Part shown: positions 8,242-15,312 of the stretch, in pieces
Layout: each line of letters begins with the position of its first letter
How positions within the stretch are numbered: the first letter of the stretch is position 1
From: Pigmentiphaga sp. H8
GTDB taxonomy: Bacteria > Pseudomonadota > Gammaproteobacteria > Burkholderiales > Burkholderiaceae_B
Length of the DNA stretch: 64,000 bases
Assembly: GCF_003854895.1 (NCBI RefSeq)
Contig: NZ_CP033966.1
Span: 2,108,001-2,172,000 of the forward strand
Direction of reading: 5' to 3'
Notes under the pieces: generated by a model
What the model saw: the letters and a program-made list of their open reading frames with translations, nothing else
Database searches by the model: none
Told to the model about the DNA's origin: nothing
Made by a program: the position numbers and the translations under genes

Positions 8242-9269
8242 GGCTGGGTCCTCCTGTCCCGCTGCTCGCCTACGAGTTCGCGCGCGGCCTGGGCGATGCG
8301 GCCGGCGTCGGGAATCAGCGCGGCCTGCAAGTGCGGCGCGGCGGGGATGCGGCAGTCGGCCACGCCCAGGCGCCGCACGGGCGCGCGCAGGCGGCCGTAC
8401 AGTTCGTCCTGCACGCGGGCCGCGATCTCGGCGCCGAAGCCGCCGGTCACGTTGGCTTCGTGCGCGACCAGCAGGCGGCCGGTGCGGCCGGCGCTGGCCA
8501 GCAGTGTGGGCCAGTCGAAAGGCGCGATCCAGCGCGCGTTGATCACTTCGGCCTCGATGCCTTCGCGCGCCAGTTGCGCGGCCGCCTCCAGCGCCTGGAA
8601 CAGCATGGCGCCCCAGGCCACCAGGGTGAGATCGCGGCCCGGCCGCGCGACGCGGGCGCCGCAGGCATCCTCGATGGGGCCGCCCAGGCTGACGGGCTGC
8701 GGGTCGCCGTGGTACATGGCGCGGTTCTCGATGACCAGGGTCGGGTCGTCGCAGCGGATGGCGGCCAGCAGCATGTCGTAGGCATCCTGCGCGGTAGCCG
8801 GGATGCCCACGCGCAGCCCGGGTATGTGGGCGTACAGCGCCTCCAGGTTCTGCGAGTGCTGGGCGCACGAACCGGGCGTGGCGCCCTGCTGGGTGCGCAC
8901 GGTCAGCGGCGCGGCCAGCCGGCCGGCCGAGACGTAGCGCACGTTGGCGGCCTGGTTCACGAGCTGGTCCATGGCGACCAGGCTGAAATCTATCCACATG
9001 ATCTCGACCACGGGCCGCAGGCCGCTCATGGCCGCGCCCACCGCCACGCCCAGCATGGCGGTCTCGCTGATGGGAGTGTCGAACACGCGCGCGGCGCCGG
9101 CCTGCCGCTGCAGGTCCTTGGTCACGCCGAAGACGCCGCCGGGCTTGCCGACGTCCTCGCCATACAGGACGACCTCGGGCATGTCCTCCAGCGCGCGGGC
9201 CAGCGCGGCGTTCACCGCCTTGCCGAAGCTGAGCTGGGCGACCCCCGTGGAAGAAGAGGCTTCAGGCAT
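8238..9269 (-). CDS. 2-oxoacid dehydrogenase E1 component, beta subunit
   Basis: This 343-residue protein is the beta half of a ThDP-dependent E1 decarboxylase of the pyruvate/acetoin/branched-chain type. It has VVLYGEDVGKPGGVFGVT near residues 30-50 and the later IMWIDFSLVAMDQLVNQAAN, both typical of the Transket_pyr domain. The start at 9269 overlaps the end of the alpha gene by 8 bases. No E2 or E3 gene is in the operon, so the E1 must either borrow a lipoyl partner encoded elsewhere or act as a free decarboxylase. Confidence 0.88.
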   Translation of the reverse strand: MPEASSSTGVAQLSFGKAVNAALARALEDMPEVVLYGEDVGKPGGVFGVTKDLQRQAGAARVFDTPISETAMLGVAVGAAMSGLRPVVEIMWIDFSLVAMDQLVNQAANVRYVSAGRLAAPLTVRTQQGATPGSCAQHSQNLEALYAHIPGLRVGIPATAQDAYDMLLAAIRCDDPTLVIENRAMYHGDPQPVSLGGPIEDACGARVARPGRDLTLVAWGAMLFQALEAAAQLAREGIEAEVINARWIAPFDWPTLLASAGRTGRLLVAHEANVTGGFGAEIAARVQDELYGRLRAPVRRLGVADCRIPAAPHLQAALIPDAGRIAQAARELVGEQRDRRTQP

Positions 9270-10239
9270 ACAGGTGCTCCATGACGGTGGCCGGATCGGC
9301 CAGGGGCGCGGCCAGTGCCGCTTCGGCCGCGCGCGCGATGTCGGCCGCGGCGGCCGCTTCCAGCGCGGCCAGGGTATCGGCCGCCACGCCGTCCGCCGCC
9401 AGGCGCTGCCGCAGGCGCGCGATGGGCTCGCGCTGCCGGGCCTCGGCCAGTTCGCCGCGCGGCCGGTAGCCTTGCAGGTCGCCGTAGTAATGGCCGACCA
9501 GCCGCTGGGTCATCATCTCGATCAGGGCCGGGCCTTGCCCCCCGCGGGCGCGCGCCGCGTGATGCGCCACGCAGTCGCGCACGGCGGCGACGTCGTTGCC
9601 GTCCACCCGTTCCCCGGGCATGCCGTAGGCGGCGGCCCGCTTGTGCAGTTCGGCATCGCGCACGGTCTCGGCCACTGGAGTCAGTTCCGCGTAGGTGTTG
9701 TTCTCGCAGATGAACAGCACCGGCAGATCGCGGTACGCGGCGAAGTTCATCGCCTCGTGGATGGCGCCCTGGTTCATGGCGCCGTCGCCGAAGGCGGTCA
9801 GCGCCACGCGTTCCTCGCCGCGCAGCACCGAGGCCAGCGCGGCGCCGCAGGCGATGGGGGCGCCGGCGCCGACGATGGAGTTTTCGCCATAGAAGCCGTG
9901 GTCGGCGGCGCTGAACATGGCCGAGCCGCCGCGTCCCCGGCAGACGCCGCTTTCGCGGCCCAGCAGCTCGGCCAGTATTCCCTGCGCCGGCACGCCGCGC
10001 GCCAGGGCCCACCCGTGGCCGCGATAAGTGGAGAACACCGGGTCGTCCGCCCGCAGCGCCTGGCACGAGCCCGCATAGATGGCTTCCTGGCCGATGCACA
10101 GGTGGATCGACCCCTGGATGGACTGTGCCTTGCGCAGCTCGGTGATTTTTTCCTCGAGCAGGCGGATGTGCAGCATGGTGTCCAGGGCCGCGAGTTCGCG
10201 CGCGAACGGCGCGTCGCCGGATGTCGCAACGAGGCTCAT
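9262..10239 (-). CDS. 2-oxoacid dehydrogenase E1 component, alpha subunit
   Basis: This 325-residue protein binds thiamine diphosphate through GDGAMNQG (GDG at 151-153) and the downstream ICENN, the GDG-N motif of E1 alpha subunits. CRGRGGSAMF and YRGHGWALARG are further family hallmarks of acetoin/pyruvate-type E1. The ATG at 10239 overlaps the aldolase stop (ATGA), so a longer open frame reaching 10350 was not used. With the beta subunit it would decarboxylate a 2-oxoacid or cleave acetoin. The aldolase just upstream commonly yields a 2-oxoacid such as pyruvate, an attractive but unproven link. Confidence 0.88.
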   Translation of the reverse strand: MSLVATSGDAPFARELAALDTMLHIRLLEEKITELRKAQSIQGSIHLCIGQEAIYAGSCQALRADDPVFSTYRGHGWALARGVPAQGILAELLGRESGVCRGRGGSAMFSAADHGFYGENSIVGAGAPIACGAALASVLRGEERVALTAFGDGAMNQGAIHEAMNFAAYRDLPVLFICENNTYAELTPVAETVRDAELHKRAAAYGMPGERVDGNDVAAVRDCVAHHAARARGGQGPALIEMMTQRLVGHYYGDLQGYRPRGELAEARQREPIARLRQRLAADGVAADTLAALEAAAAADIARAAEAALAAPLADPATVMEHLYA

Positions 10240-11015
10240 CGGACGGCCTGCACGTGCTTGGCGGCCAGCGCGTCGGCGGTGCGCACCAGCAGCGACAGGT
10301 CCGAGCCGACGATGACCACGGTGGCGCCGGCCGCGACGTAGCGTTCGCACTCCGGCGAGCCCGCCAGCACGCCGGCCGGCATGCCCAGCGCCACCGCGCG
10401 CCGTATCCCTTGTTCGATGGCGTCCACGACCTCGGGATGGTTGGGCTGGCCCATATGCCCCATGTCGGCCGACAGGTCGGTCGGACCGAAGAACACCATG
10501 TCCACGCCTTCGACGCGGCAGATCGCATCCAGGTTCGCCATGCCTTCGCGCGTCTCGATCTGCGCCAGCAGGCAGGTTTCCTGCGCGGCGCGCGCATAGT
10601 ATTCCTTGTCGCGGCCATAGCGCGTGGCGCGCATGGTGCCGCCCAGGCCGCGCACGCCGCCCGCCGGCGGGTAGCGCGTGTAGCGCACCGCGGCGCGGGC
10701 CTCGTCCGCGTTCGAGATGTTGGGTACCATCAGCGCCTGCGCGCCCAGGTCCAGGTACTGCTTGAACGAGGCGGGCTCCAGGATGGGGACGCGCACCGTG
10801 GCCGCCGTAGGGCCCGAGGCCAGCGCCGCGAACTGGGCATGCAGATGGGGCATGCTCTGGGGCGAATGCTCCAGGTCGAACATGATGAAGTCGAAACCGC
10901 TGCCGGCCAGCGCCTCCGCGGTCTGCAAGGCGTTGGAGACACAGAACAGTCCATACTGGGGATGCCCGGACTGGATCAGGCGCTTGAAACGGTTTTGCAC
11001 GGGGAATGAGGTCAT
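10236..11015 (-). CDS. HpcH/HpaI family class II aldolase
   Basis: This 259-residue protein has the metal-dependent aldolase/citrate-lyase fold. FDLEHSPQS, QIETREGMANLDAI (the metal-binding Glu) and FFGPTDLSADMG (the metal-binding Asp) are the defining segments. Family members cleave 2-keto-3-deoxy or 4-hydroxy-2-oxo acids to pyruvate plus an aldehyde. Its ribosome-binding site GGAG overlaps the stop of the Bug gene, so translation is probably coupled. The product may feed the E1 enzyme encoded next. Confidence 0.9.
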   Translation of the reverse strand: MTSFPVQNRFKRLIQSGHPQYGLFCVSNALQTAEALAGSGFDFIMFDLEHSPQSMPHLHAQFAALASGPTAATVRVPILEPASFKQYLDLGAQALMVPNISNADEARAAVRYTRYPPAGGVRGLGGTMRATRYGRDKEYYARAAQETCLLAQIETREGMANLDAICRVEGVDMVFFGPTDLSADMGHMGQPNHPEVVDAIEQGIRRAVALGMPAGVLAGSPECERYVAAGATVVIVGSDLSLLVRTADALAAKHVQAVR

Positions 11016-11018
11016 GTC

Positions 11019-11996
11019 TTACTCCGGTGAAATGCCTGCCTTGCGTTGGACCTCCTGCCAGATCGGCAGGTCGGCCTTCATTTGCGCCGTCATCTCGGCG
11101 GGAGTGCTGCCGGTCAGCTCGACACCGCTGCTGCGGAGCTTCTCGCGCAGCGCGGGTTGGCGCAGGATGGCGCGCAGCTCGGTCGACAGCTTGTCGATGA
11201 TGGGCTGGGGGACGCCGGCCGGCGCGACGATGCCGAACCAGAACGAGGCGTCGAAGCCGGGCACGGTGTCGGCGATGGGCGGGATGTCGGGCGTGCCGCT
11301 GGCGCGCGTCTTGCTGGTCACGCCCAGCACCCGCAGCCGGCCGCCGTGGACCAGCGGCAGGGCCGAGGTGCCGGCGTCGAACATCAGCTGGATCTGGCCG
11401 CCCACGAGGTCGCTCAGCGCCGGCATGCTGCCCTTGTAGGGAATGTGGACCATGTCCGTGCCGGTCATGGACTTGAACATTTCCGCGGTCAGGTGCAGCG
11501 AGCTGCCCGTACCTATCGAACCGAAACTGAGCTTGCCGGGATTGCCGCGGGCATAGGCGATCAGATCGGCCACCGATTTCACCGGCAGGGAGGGATTGAC
11601 CACCAGGTACAGCGGCGTGGTGAAGGCCAGCGACACCGGCGCGAAGTCCTTGAAGGGGTCGTAAGGCAGGCTCTTCTGCGCGGAGATGTTCAGCACGAGG
11701 CTGGACAGGCTGCCCAGGAACAGCGTGTAGCCGTCGGGTGGCGACTTGGCCACGAACTCCGCGCCTATCATCTGGCTGGCGCCGGGCTTGTTCTCGACGA
11801 TGACCGGCTGCCCCAGGCGCTGCGCGAGGTTCAGCGCGATGTCGCGCGCGGCGGTGTCGCCGATGCCGCTGGGCGGGTAGGGCACCACCAGCTTGATGGG
11901 TTTGACCGGGTAGTTCTGGGCATGGGCGCCCGGTGCCGCCAGAGCGCAGGACAGCACTGCGCTCGTTGCCGCGAGCAGCTTGAGTAGTCTCATCAT
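11019..11996 (-). CDS. Bug/TctC-family periplasmic substrate-binding protein
   Basis: This 325-residue protein has a signal peptide (MMRLLKLLAATSAVLSCALA, cleavage near AHAQ) and the Bug-fold marker segments: YPVKPIKLVVPYPPSG, GQPVIVENKPGA, YKGSMPALSDLVGGQ and PIADTVPGFDASFWFG. Bug proteins bind carboxylates or small aromatic acids in the periplasm. It sits between the Rieske oxygenase and aldolase genes, so it may capture the operon's substrate. No TctA or TctB gene is present. The first of two adjacent ATGs (11996) was chosen because GGAG lies four bases upstream. Confidence 0.92.
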   Translation of the reverse strand: MMRLLKLLAATSAVLSCALAAPGAHAQNYPVKPIKLVVPYPPSGIGDTAARDIALNLAQRLGQPVIVENKPGASQMIGAEFVAKSPPDGYTLFLGSLSSLVLNISAQKSLPYDPFKDFAPVSLAFTTPLYLVVNPSLPVKSVADLIAYARGNPGKLSFGSIGTGSSLHLTAEMFKSMTGTDMVHIPYKGSMPALSDLVGGQIQLMFDAGTSALPLVHGGRLRVLGVTSKTRASGTPDIPPIADTVPGFDASFWFGIVAPAGVPQPIIDKLSTELRAILRQPALREKLRSSGVELTGSTPAEMTAQMKADLPIWQEVQRKAGISPE

Positions 11997-12056
11997 CGTC
12001 TCCGGAATGGCGGCGCTGTTTTCGCGCCGCTTCATGCTTGAGGGGAAATCAGGGGG

Positions 12057-13391
12057 TCATCGCGCCTGCTCGACGTAGCCCTGGGGATTGCCGAAGCGCT
12101 CGGTCATGACTTCGTCCAGCGCCTTGGATTTGTGCGCGACCCAGCCGCCGGACATCACGGCGTACGCGTCGGGGTGGGACAGCGCCTGGGGCGTCCGGCC
12201 CGCCATCTCGTCGCGGATCAGGCCCAGCAGCAGGCGGCGCATGCGCACGATGCCCAGGTCGGTGGGACCGAGGTGTTCGCGCGTGCGGTCGGCGATCGGG
12301 CCCTGGCTGTCCTGGATGGCGGCATCCTGTTCGGACACGCCCTGGATGCCGGTGAAACTGTTGTGCTTCTGGTCCTGGCGGTCGATCAGGTAGTCGTTGC
12401 GCAGGTTCCGGTGGGGCACGTAGTGCTCGTCCACCTGCGCGTGGATGGTGTGCCCCTGGCGCGCCGCCTCCCGTTCTTCCTCGGTCAGCGGCCGGTCGGG
12501 ATTCCAGGTATAGGTGTAGATCCAGCACGAGGTGTCGTTTACGGGCACGAAGGTCTGCCCATGGTAGTTCTCGCCGGGGAAGGCGCTGGGCGCCAGCGCG
12601 TGATTGGGGACCAGGTAGTGGGCGATGCGCCAGTACAGATCGTCGCCGTCGGCCTTGCGTGCCCCGCCCACCACCAGTCCGGCGGGAAATTCGTCCACCG
12701 AGAAGGCCGGCATCGGGTCGTCGCGCACCCACTTGAAGCGGTCGTTGCGCACGGCCTGCGCGCCCAGCGCGGCATGCTTGATCCGTTCCATCACCTCCGC
12801 CGCCGCCTCGGCTTCTTCCGTGCCCAACAGCATGTGCAGGAACGAGAAATGGGTCGTGTCCAGCGCGCCCTCGACGCATTGCAGCCAGTTGCAGTCCTGC
12901 CATTTCTTGCTGACGTAGCGGTGCGACGGCGGCACCAGGGCGAAGGCCAGTTTCGGCAGCGGCGGCGGCTCGGCGGCCGGCCCCATGTAGGCCCAGACGT
13001 ATTCGCCCCATTCCTGCGCGGGATAGGACTTCAGGCGGATGCGCTCGCGGTAGGGCGAATCGGCCGGCATGGTGGGCATGTCCAGGCAGTGTCCGTCCAC
13101 GTCGAATTTCCAGCCATGGAACACGCAGCGCAGTCCCGCGTGCTCGTTGCGGCCGTAGTAGAGATTGGCGCCGCGGTGCGGACAGACGGGGTCGACCACG
13201 CCGATGCGTCCGTCGCTGTCGCGAAAGGCCAGCAGGTCCTCGCCCAGTACCTTGATGCGCTTGGGCGGACAGTCCGGCTCCGGCAGTTCCTCGGACAGCA
13301 GCACCGGCACCCAGAACTGGCGCAACAGGCGGCCGGCGGGGGTGTCGGGGCCGGAACGGGTGATCAGTTCGTTGTCTTCCGCGCTCAGCAT
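12057..13391 (-). CDS. Rieske [2Fe-2S] aromatic ring-hydroxylating oxygenase, alpha subunit
   Basis: This 444-residue protein has a Rieske cluster C70-x-H72 ... C89-x2-H92 (CPHRG and CVFHG) and mononuclear-iron ligands in EGALDTTHFSFLH (H181, H186, with D178 as the bridging Asp). The overall layout is that of the phthalate 4,5-dioxygenase or vanillate demethylase class, which is homo-oligomeric and needs a separate reductase. No reductase or ferredoxin gene lies nearby. It heads the minus-strand operon and is divergent from the IclR gene. It probably starts degradation of an aromatic acid by hydroxylation or O-demethylation. The ATG at 13391 follows AAGGAG. Confidence 0.92.
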   Translation of the reverse strand: MLSAEDNELITRSGPDTPAGRLLRQFWVPVLLSEELPEPDCPPKRIKVLGEDLLAFRDSDGRIGVVDPVCPHRGANLYYGRNEHAGLRCVFHGWKFDVDGHCLDMPTMPADSPYRERIRLKSYPAQEWGEYVWAYMGPAAEPPPLPKLAFALVPPSHRYVSKKWQDCNWLQCVEGALDTTHFSFLHMLLGTEEAEAAAEVMERIKHAALGAQAVRNDRFKWVRDDPMPAFSVDEFPAGLVVGGARKADGDDLYWRIAHYLVPNHALAPSAFPGENYHGQTFVPVNDTSCWIYTYTWNPDRPLTEEEREAARQGHTIHAQVDEHYVPHRNLRNDYLIDRQDQKHNSFTGIQGVSEQDAAIQDSQGPIADRTREHLGPTDLGIVRMRRLLLGLIRDEMAGRTPQALSHPDAYAVMSGGWVAHKSKALDEVMTERFGNPQGYVEQAR

Positions 13392-13478
13392 GATGGTGCC
13401 GTCTCCTTGGTGTGCGTGCCGGAAGTGTCGTGCCGTGCGGGAAATCGCTGGTAGGGAAGTTCGGATATTTTGAATAGC

Positions 13479-13495
13479 ATTCTGCAATGCAGAAT
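13479..13495. promoter_or_regulatory. Palindromic operator candidate for the IclR regulator
   Basis: ATTCTGCA-A-TGCAGAAT is a perfect 8-base inverted repeat around one central base. It lies in the 95-122-base region between the divergent Rieske and IclR genes, about 88 bases before the Rieske start. Size and position suit an IclR-family operator controlling both genes. Confidence 0.6.
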
Positions 13496-13513
13496 ACGGA
13501 GCAGACTCTGACC

Positions 13514-14350
13514 ATGTCCCGCAATCCCTACCAGATCGACGAGGAGCCCAGCGACATCGAGTTCGATGCCTACGAGGCGCACGAGGGCGATCGGCTGTTC
13601 GCCTCCACGCTGGCCCGGGGGATGCAGATCCTGCGCTGCTTCACGCCGCTCGAGCCGGCGCTGGGCAACAAGGAGCTGGCGCGGCGCACCGGCCTGTCGC
13701 CCCCGACCATCTCGCGCTTCACCTACACCCTGGTGAAGCTGGGCTACCTGCGGCCCGACACGCTGTCGGGCAAGTACCGCCTGGCGCCGGGCGTGGTATC
13801 GCTGGGCTATCCGCTGCTGGCTTCGCTCACCTTGCGCCAGCTGGCCCGTCCGCTGATGAATGTGCTGGCCGAGTCGATGAACTGCTCGGTGTCGATGGGC
13901 ATACGCGACCGCCTCAGCATCGTCTACGTGGAGACGAGCCGCATCACGAGTGCCTTCGCGCCGCAGCTCTCGGACATCGGCCTGCGTTTTCCCATCGTCT
14001 CGACCGCCATCGGCCATGCCTTCATCTCGGGATGCGAACCCGCCGAACGGCAAAAGCTGCTGAACGAGATCCGGGTCAAGACCCCGCGCATGTGGACCGA
14101 GCACCAGGACCACGCCGCCCGGTCGGTCGCGGCCTTCGCCAAGAAGGGTTTTTGCAGCGTCTATGGCGAACAGCATCCCGACCACTATGCCGTGGGCGTG
14201 CCCATGGGCCGGCTGCGCGACGGCGAGCTGATCGTGTTCAACGCCGTCATCCCGCGTTTTCGCGCGTCGCGGCAGAGCGTGGAGGAGGGGTTGGCGCCCA
14301 GGCTGATGGAGATGGTGGCGCAGGTGCGCCGCAGCAGCTACGCCGTCTGA
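13514..14350 (+). CDS. IclR-family transcriptional regulator
   Basis: This protein of about 278 residues has an N-terminal helix-turn-helix (LGNKELARRTGLSPPTISRFTYTL) and a C-terminal effector domain (IclR fold, with FPIVSTAIGHAF and DHYAVGVPMGRL). It is divergent from the Rieske operon and is its probable regulator. An in-frame ATG at 13487 lies inside the palindromic operator and has no ribosome-binding site; the ATG at 13514 has GGAG, though 12 bases away, so either start is possible. The 3' end overlaps the convergent DUF72 gene by 13 bases. Confidence 0.88.
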   Translation: MSRNPYQIDEEPSDIEFDAYEAHEGDRLFASTLARGMQILRCFTPLEPALGNKELARRTGLSPPTISRFTYTLVKLGYLRPDTLSGKYRLAPGVVSLGYPLLASLTLRQLARPLMNVLAESMNCSVSMGIRDRLSIVYVETSRITSAFAPQLSDIGLRFPIVSTAIGHAFISGCEPAERQKLLNEIRVKTPRMWTEHQDHAARSVAAFAKKGFCSVYGEQHPDHYAVGVPMGRLRDGELIVFNAVIPRFRASRQSVEEGLAPRLMEMVAQVRRSSYAV

Positions 14351-15246
14351 CGGGGCCGCCGCCCCAGCGTGTCGTCGAACGCCGCCGCGTTGCGCACGCC
14401 CTGGTCCTCGAAGTTGGTGTTGAACAGCACGTGGACGTTGGCCGCGGCCTGCGTGAGCTTGCGTACCAGCTCGGCGATGCGCTCCAGTTCCTCGGGCGTG
14501 TATTCGTAGACGAAGCGGCCCGACGAGGCGGCAAGGCCCCGGCGGTTCCAGGCCTGGCTGTTGCGCCCGTGCAGGCGCACCACCGCCAGGTCGGGGCGCG
14601 TGGCCGCCCAGACGGCGGGCACGCTGTTCACGTACTGGTCGGGGCTGTCGACCACGGTGTGGGCCGCGCCCAGTTCGCGCAGCAGGGCCAGCGTGCCGGA
14701 TCGGCCCGCCGGGTCCAGCCAGCCGCGATGGCGGAATTCCACCGCATGGACCTGGTCCTCCATGCGCCGCGCGCAGGCGCGCACCAGCGCGCGGCCGGCG
14801 GCGTTGTTGCGCACCCGGGGCGCGTACTGGAAATGGACCGCCGCCAGCTGGCCGCTCTGGCGCAGCGGCTCCAGGCCTTGCAGGAAACGGCTCCAGAGTT
14901 CGTCGCGCAACTCGCCCGGCAGGGTGGCATGGTCGACGATGCGGGCCTCGGGCGGGAGTTCCGCGCCGATGTCCGCCGGCAGCGCCGCGGCCGGCGTCAG
15001 GTGTCCCGTGAACAGCCGGAAGGCCTTCAGGTGGAAGACGAAATGCGGCGGCGTGCGCCGGGTCCACAGGTAGGCCGTGCGTGCGTCCGGCAGGCGGTAG
15101 TAGCTGCTGTCCACCTCGACCAGCGGGAAGCGCGAGGCATAGAAGCGCAGCCGGTCCTCGGCCGTGCGGGCCGAGGCGGGATAGAAGCGGCCGCAGGCCA
15201 GCAGGGTGGGATCGGTCCAGGACGAGGTGCCGACGCGCACGGTCAT
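14338..15246 (-). CDS. DUF72 family protein (YecE-like)
   Basis: This 302-residue protein starts MTVRVGTSSWTDP and contains FPLVEVDSSYYRLP and AVEFRHRGW, the signature of DUF72, a TIM-barrel family of unknown biochemical role. It is divergent from the UvrD-type helicase gene across a 66-base region that holds a LexA-like box. That suggests an SOS or DNA-repair connection, inferred from position only. Confidence 0.88.
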   Translation of the reverse strand: MTVRVGTSSWTDPTLLACGRFYPASARTAEDRLRFYASRFPLVEVDSSYYRLPDARTAYLWTRRTPPHFVFHLKAFRLFTGHLTPAAALPADIGAELPPEARIVDHATLPGELRDELWSRFLQGLEPLRQSGQLAAVHFQYAPRVRNNAAGRALVRACARRMEDQVHAVEFRHRGWLDPAGRSGTLALLRELGAAHTVVDSPDQYVNSVPAVWAATRPDLAVVRLHGRNSQAWNRRGLAASSGRFVYEYTPEELERIAELVRKLTQAAANVHVLFNTNFEDQGVRNAAAFDDTLGRRPRQTA

Positions 15247-15280
15247 GGCGGGAAATCCGGAGGAAGGGAACGGGCGTTTA

Positions 15281-15300
15281 TACTGGATGAATATACAGTC
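15281..15300. promoter_or_regulatory. LexA/SOS box candidate
   Basis: The core CTGGATGAATATACAG fits CTG-N10-CAG, and the flanks (TA before, T after) match the proteobacterial LexA consensus TACTG-N10-CAGTA at most positions. It lies 12 bases before the helicase start and 34 bases before the divergent DUF72 start, where a repressor could block both promoters. Confidence 0.7.
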
Positions 15301-15312
15301 TTCCCGCGTCCC

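Noticed and set aside
14032..15312. N-terminal extension of the helicase frame over the IclR and DUF72 genes
   Set aside because: The extension is the GC-rich shadow of two real genes; helicase homology begins just after 15313.
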